From: Thalassospira mesophila
Lineage (GTDB): Bacteria; Pseudomonadota; Alphaproteobacteria; Rhodospirillales; Thalassospiraceae
Assembly (NCBI RefSeq): GCF_002115755.1
Contig: NZ_JFKA01000001.1
Location: 682,001-746,000, forward strand
Length of the DNA: 64,000 nt
Direction: 5' to 3'
Position 1 is the first letter of the stretch. The number at the start of each line of letters is the position of its first letter. A program made the translations under genes and the position numbers. Below the pieces are notes generated by a model. That model was not told the origin of the DNA. It did no database searches and saw nothing but the letters and a program-made list of their open reading frames with translations. Below are positions 1 through 8,260 of the stretch, piece by piece.

Positions 1-260
1 TCGGCAGTGGAAAAACCGGCATATTGGCGCACGGTCCAGGGCCGTTGCACATACATGGTGGGGTAGGGGCCGCGCAAAAATGGCGGCATACCGGGCATGG
101 TGTGCAAATGGTCCAGCCCGGCAATATCACTCACCCCGTAAACCGGTTTGACATCAATGCCTTCGGGGGTGGTCCAGGGCACGCTTGATGACGGGGCCTT
201 GTCGGCAGCGGGTGTTGCATCAAACAATGGCAGATCGGAAAAATCAGGGATCCGGGTCAT
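1..260 (-). CDS. mutB: methylmalonyl-CoA mutase, large (catalytic) subunit, N-terminal part
   Basis: Only the first 86 or so residues are present; the gene runs off the left edge. The translation shows the hallmark N-terminal segment of the B12-dependent large subunit: [11 protein letters not shown], then a [14 protein letters not shown] stretch and [15 protein letters not shown], which lines the substrate channel of the TIM barrel. The enzyme interconverts (R)-methylmalonyl-CoA and succinyl-CoA using adenosylcobalamin, the last step of propionyl-CoA use. The start ATG lies two bases after the mutA stop, so the two subunits are almost certainly translated from one mRNA. The B12-binding C-terminal domain lies outside the window and cannot be checked. 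Confidence 0.93.
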   Translation of the reverse strand, partial: MTRIPDFSDLPLFDATPAADKAPSSSVPWTTPEGIDVKPVYGVSDIAGLDHLHTMPGMPPFLRGPYPTMYVQRPWTVRQYAGFSTA

Positions 261-262
261 GG

Positions 263-2353
263 TTATTTCACTCCCAGATGGTCAAGGACGGCGGTGGTTA
301 TGGCAACCACATCCGATCCGACAAAAATAAAATCATTGATACCGGCAGCTTCAAACGCCGCCCGGTTATCGCCCGGGTGCCCGGCAAGGAATATCTTGCT
401 TGCCCCCGCCGCGTTTAGCGATTTTGCCATTTCAGCGGCATGTTCGGCATATTGCGTATCTGATCCGCAAATAATGGCAATTTTTGCCCCGCTTTGGCGA
501 AAGGCATTGGCCGCGTCGTGGCCGCTGCTAAAACCGTTATTGCCAATGGCATCAATACCACCTGCACCAAAAAAATTACGGGCAAACATGGCGCGTGCCG
601 TATGGTCGGCAACCTTGCCTATGTTGCACAGGAAAATTTTCGGTGGCTGACCTGTTTCGTGCTGATGTGCCGATGCCCGGCGACGGTTGGCTTCAAACGC
701 CTCGGACAAACGGTGCATCGGCAATGGGGCCATGCGCGTTGCCGATGCACCGTCGCCATAAAGGGCATTAAATAATTGTTTGATGCTTGCACCCTTTGCC
801 GCTGCGGTAATCAGATCGTCAAAATCGGTGCCGATGGTGGTGTCTGGTGTGCCAGGGCGGTTTTGTACGGCGGCGCGCAAGGCCGCAATATCGGGCTGGT
901 TGCAGGTGACGGCGGCCTCTACAAGATTGGGAAACTCGGAAACCCCGGTCAGCGGATCGCGCCGGGTGGCAAGGCGGCTGGCGCGGTTAGTCCATGACGT
1001 GGCAATTTCGTCGGCCAATGTGCCGTTTTCAATGGCCGCAATAATGCCACCGTCGCCCTCAATCGCCTGAAATTTTTGCCACGCATGTTGTGCCAGATCG
1101 CGGGTCAGGTTTTCAATAAACCATGCCCCGCCCGCCGGGTCGATGACGCGGTGAACGTTGCTTTCTTCTTGCAAAATCAGTTGCGTGTTGCGGGCAATGC
1201 GGCGTGAAAAACCATCGGGCAGGCCAATGGCGTGGTCATAGGGCAGGCAAACAACACTGTCCGCCCCACCCAGCCCGGCGGCAAAACTGGTAACGGTGGT
1301 GCGCAGCATATTTACCCATGGGTCCACCTTGCTAATGATTTGCGCGGCCGATATGGCATTGATGGTAATGACACAACCTTCAATGCCTGATGCCTGCAAA
1401 ATGCGCCGCCACATCAGGCGCAGGGCACGTAATTTGGCAATACCGGCAAAAAAATCGGTGCCAATGGCGGTGGTAAAGGTGATGCTGGTGGCGGCCTTTG
1501 CGCCATCCATCCCGGCATCGACCATGGCGCGGAAATAGGCAAGGCCGGTTGCCAGCGAAATGGCAAGTTCCATGCTGTCGGTCGCCCCGGCATTATACCA
1601 TGGCGTGCTGTTAACCGTGATCGCCGTGCCATGGGGGAATTTTGTGCTGATGGTTCTGGCAAAGCCGCCTGCCTGTTTTAGGGCCGTTGCCAGGTCGGTC
1701 GGGCAAAAACCCTCGGCCACATAAGTGCCCAGCGGATCAAGATTAAAGGCCGGTGTTGCATCGGAAACGTCGTCTTCGCGGGCCATGCGGGCGGCGAGTA
1801 AGGCCGCACAGGGAATGGTCGCGGCCCCGGCATCCAGTGCGATCGGTGCCAGATTGGTATAAACGCCGTTTAGCGTATGGTTGAGGTCATCGAGATTATA
1901 AATCATGACGCCGCCCAGCCCGGCATCATTACCATGCGGGCCATCTGGCCCGTGGCCAAATCGTGCGGCATGGTCAAGGCGCAACAAAACCGAGGTAACA
2001 CCGCTTTCCAGGTCTTCGAGAATGGCATCATTGACGGTTTTGGGGGCGGGGTGGGCATGAAGCTGGCGAATGTCCCAGCCGGTGGCGGCAACAGTCGTAT
2101 TAGTGTTTCCATCCGGGCCAGCATCGGCAGCAAGCTGGCTGTAGGTGGCGATCAGGGACGGGTGAATTTGGGCAATGTCCCCATCAAGATCGTCGGCTGT
2201 ATAAATGGGCTGAACATCAAAACCGTCGCGCAGATGTGTGACCAGTTTTTTGTCAAACGGCGCGCCGTTTAAGGCGGCTTCGGCCAGTTTGCGCCATGCT
2301 GCATAATCGGCAGGCGGAAATTCAGATGCCAGTTTCAAGCTCTGATCGGTCAT
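263..2353 (-). CDS. mutA: methylmalonyl-CoA mutase, small subunit
   Basis: A 696-residue protein with the small-subunit pattern: an N-terminal [17 protein letters not shown] segment, a mutase-like TIM barrel ([17 protein letters not shown], then [17 protein letters not shown]) and a C-terminal B12-binding-type fold ([17 protein letters not shown] to the end). In this family the small subunit lacks the cobalamin-ligating DxHxxG motif. Here the equivalent position reads [19 protein letters not shown], without an obvious canonical motif, which fits the structural beta subunit. An upstream in-frame extension to 2443 is possible. I chose the ATG at 2353 because it has a GGGAG ribosome site, and the extension would be translated from riboswitch expression-platform sequence. 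It is the first gene of the mutA-mutB operon. Confidence 0.92.
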   Translation of the reverse strand: MTDQSLKLASEFPPADYAAWRKLAEAALNGAPFDKKLVTHLRDGFDVQPIYTADDLDGDIAQIHPSLIATYSQLAADAGPDGNTNTTVAATGWDIRQLHAHPAPKTVNDAILEDLESGVTSVLLRLDHAARFGHGPDGPHGNDAGLGGVMIYNLDDLNHTLNGVYTNLAPIALDAGAATIPCAALLAARMAREDDVSDATPAFNLDPLGTYVAEGFCPTDLATALKQAGGFARTISTKFPHGTAITVNSTPWYNAGATDSMELAISLATGLAYFRAMVDAGMDGAKAATSITFTTAIGTDFFAGIAKLRALRLMWRRILQASGIEGCVITINAISAAQIISKVDPWVNMLRTTVTSFAAGLGGADSVVCLPYDHAIGLPDGFSRRIARNTQLILQEESNVHRVIDPAGGAWFIENLTRDLAQHAWQKFQAIEGDGGIIAAIENGTLADEIATSWTNRASRLATRRDPLTGVSEFPNLVEAAVTCNQPDIAALRAAVQNRPGTPDTTIGTDFDDLITAAAKGASIKQLFNALYGDGASATRMAPLPMHRLSEAFEANRRRASAHQHETGQPPKIFLCNIGKVADHTARAMFARNFFGAGGIDAIGNNGFSSGHDAANAFRQSGAKIAIICGSDTQYAEHAAEMAKSLNAAGASKIFLAGHPGDNRAAFEAAGINDFIFVGSDVVAITTAVLDHLGVK

Positions 2354-2449
2354 GGTTGCTCCCGGTCGCGGTCGATACGAAGCACCGCGCACAGGCGTGG
2401 CACCATTGGTCCCCGTCGCCCGGTACACCCCGCCCGGCCACAATCAGAG

Positions 2450-2604
2450 AGCGAAACAATCCCGGTAATCTGACTTGTCCCCAATGTCGCAGGTCATATT
2501 GGCAACCTTGACGTTACGGAACCAACAGTTGCGGGGGCAGTTTCGGATTTGGCAGGTGCCGCACCGAATTCCCGGAAAATGTTCCATGCCCCCTTGCGGG
2601 GACG
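2450..2604 (-). promoter_or_regulatory. cobalamin (B12) riboswitch in the mutA leader
   Basis: Read on the minus strand, the leader holds conserved cobalamin-aptamer blocks in order: GGGAA followed by CGGTG (about 2562-2574), a CCG-type block, CTGCCCCCGCAACTGT (2525-2540), and a diverged B12 box, AAGTCAGATTACCGGG (about 2461-2476). Spacing and order match the Rfam cobalamin family from memory; no covariance search was run. Just downstream, GCTCTC (2447-2452) can pair with the mutA ribosome site GGGAGC (2358-2363), which suggests translational control. A CGCGGT/ACCGCG hairpin also sits just upstream of the ribosome site. Confidence 0.82.
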
Positions 2605-2610
2605 GCCCTG

Positions 2611-2639
2611 TTTATAGCACCCCCGCTCAATTCAGTAAA
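2611..2639 (-). promoter_or_regulatory. putative sigma-70 type promoter of mutAB
   Basis: On the minus strand TTTACT (2634-2639) and TATAAA (2611-2616) are separated by exactly 17 bases. This places the transcript start near 2604, at the beginning of the riboswitch. Both hexamers are good but not perfect matches to consensus. Confidence 0.55.
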
Positions 2640-2661
2640 TAGGCATGGAAATACCTATTTA
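2636..2661. promoter_or_regulatory. perfect palindrome overlapping the mutA -35 (candidate operator)
   Basis: TAAATAGG (2636-2643) and CCTATTTA (2654-2661) form perfect 8-base arms around a 10-base spacer. The left arm overlaps the -35 hexamer of the mutA promoter, as expected of a repressor site. The cognate regulator is not evident in the window. Confidence 0.5.
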
Positions 2662-2666
2662 TCCGT

Positions 2667-2807
2667 ATGTCAAAAGCCGACGACGATGATGATTGGCGAA
2701 AAACAGTGCAAATTCAATTGGTAATGGCAATGGCGCATGTGTTTAACGGCGGTGCAACGGCAGTTTTTCTGTGCTGCACTGTCAGACTTTGGTGGTATGG
2801 CGAATAA
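2667..2807 (+). CDS. possible 46-residue small protein, unknown
   Basis: An open frame reads MSKADDDDDWRKTVQ followed by a hydrophobic stretch (MAMAHVFNGGATAVFLCC) and ends in WWYGE. It begins six bases after the palindrome and is divergent from mutA. There is no clear ribosome site, and I recognise no family. An acidic N-terminus followed by a hydrophobic segment could be a small membrane peptide, but chance is equally likely. The remaining bases up to 2924 show nothing else I can support. Confidence 0.2.
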   Translation: MSKADDDDDWRKTVQIQLVMAMAHVFNGGATAVFLCCTVRLWWYGE

Positions 2808-2924
2808 CAGGGCAATCCGGAACGGCGGGTGCTGTGCCAATTTATGACGCTGCGGCGGGCAATGTCGCCTTAAACCGGGACGGCACCCGGACCGTCGGAA
2901 CGTGTTTTTAATTGCGGTGGGCTG

Positions 2925-3794
2925 TTACATGCCTACGCGCAGAATCAGGTCAGGCAAAATATCGGCAAAGCGGGTGTTGCCTTTGATACGGGTGTTTTCA
3001 GCGTTTTCAAATTCGATCCAGCCTTGGTTAAAACCGTCAAGCATTTGTGCGCGCGGTGTCGGGTTGGTCATGCCCTGCGCGCGAAAAATCTGTTCCCATT
3101 GATCACGCGGGACGATTTTGGCACGTACCGGCTTGCCCAAGCTACGCGCGAAGTCCGCTGCAATCTGGTTGGGGGTGATGCGGGCCGGACCCTCCAGCTC
3201 GACAATTTTGGCCGGTGTTTCGGGCTGGGTCAAAAGGGCGGCGGCAAGGGCTGCAATGTCGCGGGTGGCAACCATCGGCACGGGTTTGTCCAGCGGTTGC
3301 AAAAACGACGGGATCACGCCGGTATCGCGGGCCGGGGCAATATCCCACAGCGCGTTTTCCATAAACCATGCGGCGCGCAAAAATGTGACATCAAGGTCCA
3401 GTTTGCTTAGTGCCTGTTCCATCAAGCCCAGTTGGGCCAGCAAATTGGGCTGGCTGGCCTGCGCGCCGATGGTCGACAGGCAAATGATCCGTTCAGGTTT
3501 GCTGTCCGCCAATGCCTGGCACAGACTGGCGATGATCGCCTTGCTTTCGCGAAAATCGGGCGAGGGATCAAAATTGGGCGGTAACAATATAAATACCCCC
3601 TTGGCACCGCCAAGGGCGCGGGTCAGGGCGGGGGTGTCATTCATGTCGGCCAGGGCCATTTCACAGCCCAAATCGGCCCAGGTCTGGCCTTTGACCGCAT
3701 CGCGAACAACGGCGCGCACCTTGTGGCCTTGCGATAAAAGCTGGCGGGCAAGGTTGCTGCCGACCTGCCCTGTAATTCCGGTAATGGCGTACAT
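2925..3794 (-). CDS. NmrA-like NAD(P)-binding oxidoreductase (atypical SDR)
   Basis: A 289-residue Rossmann protein. The N-terminus has the dinucleotide motif GITGQVGSNLARQL (GxxGxxG), a basic VRAVVRD segment that usually selects NADP(H), and the ILLPP and STIGA segments of the NmrA/azoreductase-like SDR group. Members often reduce quinones or act as redox sensors, and the substrate here is unknown. The start at 3794 has an AGGAG ribosome site eight bases upstream; an extension to 3875 would run into the divergent control region. The gene is transcribed away from the LysR gene at 3901, a classical regulator-target arrangement. Confidence 0.8.
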   Translation of the reverse strand: MYAITGITGQVGSNLARQLLSQGHKVRAVVRDAVKGQTWADLGCEMALADMNDTPALTRALGGAKGVFILLPPNFDPSPDFRESKAIIASLCQALADSKPERIICLSTIGAQASQPNLLAQLGLMEQALSKLDLDVTFLRAAWFMENALWDIAPARDTGVIPSFLQPLDKPVPMVATRDIAALAAALLTQPETPAKIVELEGPARITPNQIAADFARSLGKPVRAKIVPRDQWEQIFRAQGMTNPTPRAQMLDGFNQGWIEFENAENTRIKGNTRFADILPDLILRVGM

Positions 3795-3850
3795 TTTTGT
3801 CTCCTGCACATAAAATCGGGTGGGGTGCGGGAATATGTCGCCCTTCGGTA

Positions 3851-3893
3851 CATTTCGCGATAGCATGAGTATCATTTTATAAATGACGAAATG
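3851..3893. promoter_or_regulatory. inverted repeats between NmrA-like gene and LysR gene
   Basis: TCATTT-TAT-AAATGA (3872-3886) is a 15-base dyad of the size and AT-rich type bound by LysR regulators. It is flanked by a second pair, CATTTCG (3851-3857) and CGAAATG (3887-3893). Both lie in the 106-base divergent intergenic region, so they are good candidates for the LysR operator. Confidence 0.5.
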
Positions 3894-3900
3894 GCATTAA

Positions 3901-4815
3901 ATGGCTTTTGATGAACGCATGTTAAACGGCATTGGCGTGTTATCGGCGATTGTCGATACCGGGTCATTTGTGCGCGCGGGCGACATGTTGAATATGTCGC
4001 AATCGGGCATTAGCCGGGCCGTGGCGCGGCTTGAAAGCCGGTTGGGCATTCGCCTTTTGGATCGAACCACCCGTTCGGTAACGCTAACCGATGAAGGCCG
4101 TTTGTTTTATGAACAGGTGATGCCGCTTCTGGCCGGGCTGGAGGACGCGGCGGCATCGGTATCGGGGGCAGCGCACAAGGTGCGGGGCCGGTTGCGGGTG
4201 AATATTGACCCGTATTTTTCCCGGTTGATTTTGGGCCCGCGTCTGGGCGAGTTTCTCGATGCCCATCCGGATTTGCATCTGGAGCTGATCACGCGCGACA
4301 GTTTGGGTGATCTGGTTGGCGACGGGATTGATCTGGCGGTGCGTTTCGGTGAACTTCAGCCATCGGCCCTGATTGCGCGCAAACTGTTTGATACGCGAAT
4401 TTTAACCGTGGCCGCCCCGTCCTATCTGGCGCGATACGGCACGCCCGTTCACCCGTCGCAACTGGCAACAGACGGCCATGTGTGTATCGAATTTCGCGAT
4501 TCGGCAACCGGCCGTGCCTTTGACTGGGAATTTCACCGCGATGGCGAAATCCTGACGGTGCCTACCGGCGGGCGGTTGCTGCTCAATGATGCCGGAACGC
4601 TTTATAGCACCTGCATTGCGGGCTATGGCATTGCCCAGGTGATGGAAATTGGCAGCCGCCATTTCATGGCCGACAATGCGTTAACCGAATTGTTCCCCGA
4701 GTGGGACGAAGAAACATTTCCCGCCTATGCCTATCATCCGTCGCGCCATCATCCACCGGCAAAAACCCGCGCATTTCTGGCGTTTGTCGCATCATTGCGG
4801 GAGGAAGCCGTTTAA
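3901..4815 (+). CDS. LysR-family transcriptional regulator
   Basis: A 304-residue protein. Residues 1-65 are the winged helix-turn-helix with the family signature SFVRAGDMLNMSQSGISRAVARLESRLGIRLLDRTTRSV. The remainder is a periplasmic-binding-like effector domain (RLRVNIDPYFSRL, DGIDLAVRFGEL). Length and layout are typical of the subgroup (CrgA/AphB-like) that controls divergent oxidoreductases. It probably regulates the NmrA-like gene and itself through the dyads at 3851-3893. I see no strong ribosome site before the ATG. The ligand is unknown. Confidence 0.9.
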   Translation: MAFDERMLNGIGVLSAIVDTGSFVRAGDMLNMSQSGISRAVARLESRLGIRLLDRTTRSVTLTDEGRLFYEQVMPLLAGLEDAAASVSGAAHKVRGRLRVNIDPYFSRLILGPRLGEFLDAHPDLHLELITRDSLGDLVGDGIDLAVRFGELQPSALIARKLFDTRILTVAAPSYLARYGTPVHPSQLATDGHVCIEFRDSATGRAFDWEFHRDGEILTVPTGGRLLLNDAGTLYSTCIAGYGIAQVMEIGSRHFMADNALTELFPEWDEETFPAYAYHPSRHHPPAKTRAFLAFVASLREEAV

Positions 4816-4900
4816 ATGCGGCAAAATTTCGACATTTAACCAATTCGACATTTTCAGCCTCTATGTTCGGGCTGTCCTGAAATTCGGAGAGAAGCCATTC

Positions 4901-5320
4901 ATGAACGCGCTAAGCGCCGCGCCACTTTATCCCAGCCTGTCTGGTTTGGTGGCCTTTGCCGACGACAGCCCCAGTGCCAAAGCCGCCCTTGAAACGGTTC
5001 TGCGGCGTGCGGGTTATGCTGTTGCAGGGTTTGATTGCGCCGATGATTTGATCGATTCACTAGATGGCATGGCACCGCGCGCCATTATTCTGGATCTGGA
5101 AATGCCCGGCATGAGCGGCTTTGAAGCTTTTTGTGAAATTCGTCGCCGGTTTCCCAGTTCAAACGATGTCCCGGTTCTGTTTTTCTCCGCCCATTACGAC
5201 GCCGATACACGCGCCCAGGCCGAAGCCCTTGGGGCGGCTGATTTTATCAGCAAGGATTCCAGCCCGATGGTTGTTATCGCGCAATTAAACCGTGTTCTGG
5301 AAAACGTTCTTAGCCATTAA
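4901..5320 (+). CDS. single-domain response regulator (CheY-like receiver)
   Basis: A 139-residue protein made of one receiver domain and no output domain. The acidic pocket DDS, the phospho-acceptor aspartate in ILDLEMPG, the Ser in FFSAH and the invariant Lys in FISKD are all present, so it should be phosphorylatable. The start ATG has a GGAGAG ribosome site, and the reading frame upstream of it lacks family similarity. No kinase is adjacent, so it is an orphan that may serve a phosphorelay or chemotaxis-like pathway. It lies 85 bases after the LysR gene and could be co-transcribed. Confidence 0.88.
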   Translation: MNALSAAPLYPSLSGLVAFADDSPSAKAALETVLRRAGYAVAGFDCADDLIDSLDGMAPRAIILDLEMPGMSGFEAFCEIRRRFPSSNDVPVLFFSAHYDADTRAQAEALGAADFISKDSSPMVVIAQLNRVLENVLSH

Positions 5321-5391
5321 TTCATCGATATTTGCCACTCATCCGCATTAAACCGCGATTGCCGCGCCGTGCGGCGACGGGGGCTGGCGGC

Positions 5392-5427
5392 AAAATAAAA
5401 CCCGCCGGTCGCATCGCAACCGGCGGG
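5392..5427 (-). terminator. rho-independent terminator of phhA
   Basis: CCCGCCGGT (5401-5409) and ACCGGCGGG (5419-5427) form a perfect 9-bp stem with a 9-base loop. On the minus strand it is followed by TTTTATTTT. It lies 28 bases beyond the phhA stop. Confidence 0.85.
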
Positions 5428-5454
5428 CAAGCTCCCTTGTCCCGGCACCCGGTG

Positions 5455-6411
5455 TTAACCAGCGCCATCGAAGGCGTATCCTTCGTTACCGAAGTGATAC
5501 ACGCGGTCTGATTCCAGAACGCCTGTTGAAGGTATAACGGGCAGGCTGGCAAGACGCGCATAGAGATTTTCAAAATCCTGTAACGTCGCCTCGAACAGCT
5601 GTTGATAGCTTTCAAGGACGAAGTAGGTTTTTTGAAAATCGTCGATCTTGTAGTCTGTTCGCATCACGCGTTCCAGTGCAAATCCTATCCGATTTGGCCG
5701 TGGGTCGCTAAGGCAATATAAAGTCTCGCTTTTTGACGATAACATTCCTGCGCCATAGGCCCGTAAACCGTCTGTAGTTTTGATCAGACCAAATTCCACC
5801 ATGTACCAGTACAGCCGCGCGAGCTGCTTTAACGATCCGTGTTTGATGGCTTCCTCGCCCTTGGCACCATAGGCCGCCAGATAATCGGCAAAGACCGGGT
5901 CAAACAGCATCGGCACATGGCCGAAAAAATCGTGGAAAATATCGGGTTCAACCAGATAATCAATTTCCTCGGGTTTGCGCAGCCATACCGTGACGGGAAA
6001 ACGCCGATTGGCCAGATGGTTAAAAAACGCATCATCGGGTACAAGGCCGGGCACGGCCACCAGCCGCCAGCCAGTGGCGGCAAAAAGCTGTTCGCTGATT
6101 TTATCAAATTGCGGAATGCCGCCTGCGGCATCCATGCGCGCCAGATTGGCAATAAAATCCTCTGCCGCCAAGCCGGGCAGGATCGCACTTTGGCGCTGAT
6201 ACAGCTCGCGCCACAGGGCATGTTCGGCGGGGCTGTATTTTTCCCAATCCTGATCGACGGTGTAATCATCACGGGTGTGGCCGTAATCGCCGCGCAAATT
6301 GGGCGCCGGGGCTTGTGGCGTATCCTGGCGATCAGGTTGGGCAACCCGACGCGATTGCGGGTCGGTGAATGCTGTTGTTGGTGATGGGTTTGGGGCCTGA
6401 AACGTATTCAT
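5455..6411 (-). CDS. phhA: phenylalanine 4-monooxygenase
   Basis: A 318-residue monomer-type bacterial phenylalanine hydroxylase, which converts L-phenylalanine to L-tyrosine with O2 and a tetrahydropterin. The non-haem iron facial triad is visible: His160 and His165 in HDFFGH and Glu206 in YWYMVEFG. The N-terminal 45 residues are a Pro/Gln-rich extension not needed for catalysis. The start ATG has a GAGG ribosome site. It is transcribed away from an Lrp/AsnC-type regulator, as phhA often is, and ends at a strong terminator. No carbinolamine dehydratase (phhB) is adjacent. Confidence 0.95.
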   Translation of the reverse strand: MNTFQAPNPSPTTAFTDPQSRRVAQPDRQDTPQAPAPNLRGDYGHTRDDYTVDQDWEKYSPAEHALWRELYQRQSAILPGLAAEDFIANLARMDAAGGIPQFDKISEQLFAATGWRLVAVPGLVPDDAFFNHLANRRFPVTVWLRKPEEIDYLVEPDIFHDFFGHVPMLFDPVFADYLAAYGAKGEEAIKHGSLKQLARLYWYMVEFGLIKTTDGLRAYGAGMLSSKSETLYCLSDPRPNRIGFALERVMRTDYKIDDFQKTYFVLESYQQLFEATLQDFENLYARLASLPVIPSTGVLESDRVYHFGNEGYAFDGAG

Positions 6412-6528
6412 GACGTCCTCACTGACGGATATGTGCCCGGCATTCTTTTGGCCGGTTTTGGTATCTGTGAAGCCTCTATTTTACATCAAAAATACCGTCA
6501 TTTCCGGGCGATGTAGGTGCGTTAAGGC

Positions 6529-6550
6529 GTCATATATGGCATTATATGAC
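6529..6550. promoter_or_regulatory. palindrome in phhA-lrp intergenic region (candidate Lrp-type operator)
   Basis: GTCATATA (6529-6536) and TATATGAC (6543-6550) are perfect 8-base arms around 6 bases, 26 bases before the regulator start. The AT-rich dyad in a divergent regulator-target region suggests autoregulation and control of phhA. Confidence 0.55.
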
Positions 6551-6576
6551 CGTTAATATCGATCAGGAGGTAAAAA

Positions 6577-7068
6577 ATGACCGGGATTGACGTGTCGCCA
6601 GCAGATGTAAAAATTCTGAATGCCCTGCAAAAGGATGCCAGTATCAGCAATGTTGCGCTGGCGGAAATTGTTGGCATGTCGCCATCGCCGTGCCTACGCC
6701 GGGTCAAGCAGCTTGAAGCATCGGGCATGATCCGCAAAACCGTGGCTTTGCTGGATCGTAAAAAGGCCGGGTTGGGGGTGTTGGCAACCGTGCAGGTGCG
6801 TTTGCAACGCCACACCGAAGCCGGGGCCGAGGATTTTGGTCGGGCGATGAATGACCTGCCTGAAATATTGTCTTGCTGGGCAATGACCGGGCGGCAGGAT
6901 TTTTTATTAATGGCGCTGGCCCATGACATTGAAAGTTTTGGCGATTTCATCACCCATAAACTGCTGTCGATGCCCAATGTGCGCGATGTGCAGTCCAGTC
7001 TGGTGCTGAAAGAATATAAAAACGAAACCGCTATTCCTGTGGTGCCGGGCCTGCCCGCACGCCTATAG
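6577..7068 (+). CDS. Lrp/AsnC-family transcriptional regulator
   Basis: A 163-residue protein. It has an N-terminal AsnC-type helix-turn-helix (DVKILNALQKDASISNVALAEIVGMSPSPCLRRVKQLEASG) and a C-terminal RAM ligand-binding domain (VQVRLQRHTEAGAEDF, then SCWAMTGRQDFLLMA and VRDVQSSLVLKEYK). The ribosome site AGGAGG lies seven bases before the ATG. Its divergent position next to phhA and the palindrome at 6529-6550 make it the likely aromatic amino acid-responsive activator of phhA (PhhR-like role, different family). Ligand identity is inferred from context only. Confidence 0.9.
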   Translation: MTGIDVSPADVKILNALQKDASISNVALAEIVGMSPSPCLRRVKQLEASGMIRKTVALLDRKKAGLGVLATVQVRLQRHTEAGAEDFGRAMNDLPEILSCWAMTGRQDFLLMALAHDIESFGDFITHKLLSMPNVRDVQSSLVLKEYKNETAIPVVPGLPARL

Positions 7069-7120
7069 ACGAGGCCCAAGGCGCTGGTCGTTAATCGTTG
7101 GGGTCAACGCGCGGCGGGTA

Positions 7121-7156
7121 CTGGCAAGGAAGGGCATTTAACCTGCTTCCCTGCCA
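7121..7156. terminator. stem-loop between convergent genes
   Basis: CTGGCAAGGAAG and CTTCCCTGCCAG form a 12-bp stem with one mismatch, between the ends of the Lrp-type gene and the secreted protein gene. No T-tract follows on either strand, so termination is only plausible. Confidence 0.35.
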
Positions 7157-7165
7157 GAGTGCATA

Positions 7166-8020
7166 TTACTGTGTGGCTTGTTGTTGTTGCGCAATGTTGA
7201 AAAAGGGATCGCAACAGGTGCCATCAGGCGTGCAGCCATATGCCGGGGTCGGGTCTGGGGTAAAATCGGCCTGTTTCCATTGTTTGTAATGGGCGGGCGT
7301 AAAATAGATCAGGTTATTGACGTAATCATAAACGATGCGCCCGTCAGCGGCAGCAAAGGCGTATTGATCGTCCCACTGATCTTCCATCTGGGTAAATTCG
7401 ACATAACCGGTTAGCGGAATGTCGTCTTGCCCCACCTTGGAAAACCGTGCGGCGTAATAGTTCCAGCGCTGGCTGTTGGTCATGCCGCCGGTTGTATTTA
7501 GCGTATCCATAACTTCGGCGCGATTTTGGGTTTTTAGCACCTCGGTCATATGAATTTCGTTGTCAAACCCTGAAATATCAAGGACAGGCAAATGATCCAG
7601 CGCATTGCCGTGCGGGGACCGTGCCGCATTTTGCCAATAGGCAGGGTTAAGGGCAAAGGGGCCGTCAATATCGGCAGGGGGATAAAAATGTCCGGCGGCG
7701 ATCTCGCCCAGATCATAAGCCAGCAGGGATTTGGCCATTTGTTGCAGGCCATTGGTCAGCACTGCGCGGTTAACATCAACAGTGGGAATAACCAGCCCCG
7801 ACAGGGTGTTGGTTGACGCCGCCTGAATGTTGGCGGGTAAAGCACCCCACTGATTACATTGATCAACCGGCCATTCTTTTCCCTGCCCGACAGGGGACCG
7901 GCCCGACCATAGCTGGGATATCGCATCCTGGGGACTAAGCCATTTATCCTCGGCGATGGCGGGCGACGCGACGCTTTGCAGCATGATAATGCCGCAAAGG
8001 ACGAACAGGGGTCGTTTCAT
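7166..8020 (-). CDS. secreted protein of unknown function
   Basis: A 284-residue protein with a clear Sec signal peptide (MKRPLFVLCGIIMLQSVASPAIA, cleavage before EDK). The mature part is rich in Trp, Tyr and Gln, with several Cys residues near the end (YGCTPDGTCCDPFF) that could form disulfides, and a Gln-rich tail. I do not recognise a family. The start at 8020 has a GGGAG ribosome site, whereas the in-frame extension to 8146 is not hydrophobic and would mask the signal peptide. The gene is monocistronic and divergent from asparaginase. Function cannot be assigned. Confidence 0.75.
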   Translation of the reverse strand: MKRPLFVLCGIIMLQSVASPAIAEDKWLSPQDAISQLWSGRSPVGQGKEWPVDQCNQWGALPANIQAASTNTLSGLVIPTVDVNRAVLTNGLQQMAKSLLAYDLGEIAAGHFYPPADIDGPFALNPAYWQNAARSPHGNALDHLPVLDISGFDNEIHMTEVLKTQNRAEVMDTLNTTGGMTNSQRWNYYAARFSKVGQDDIPLTGYVEFTQMEDQWDDQYAFAAADGRIVYDYVNNLIYFTPAHYKQWKQADFTPDPTPAYGCTPDGTCCDPFFNIAQQQQATQ

Positions 8021-8260
8021 AACTTGATACTCCCGATATTGGTGAAAGGGCTGATCGCAATACACCCTGTTATCGGGATGCCGGAAGGATGGGGGAACGG
8101 GACCGATTCCCCTGTAAGGTGTTGGAAGGGCAAATCGCCGCCGCATTAATGCTGCGGGGCATCCGTGAACGGTTCTTGCCTTTTACCGGTTATTTCAGGC
8201 ATAGGAGAGGGCAGTATTCTGTGCCAGATATAACCCGTCCCCCCATCAGCGGAGCCCGTC

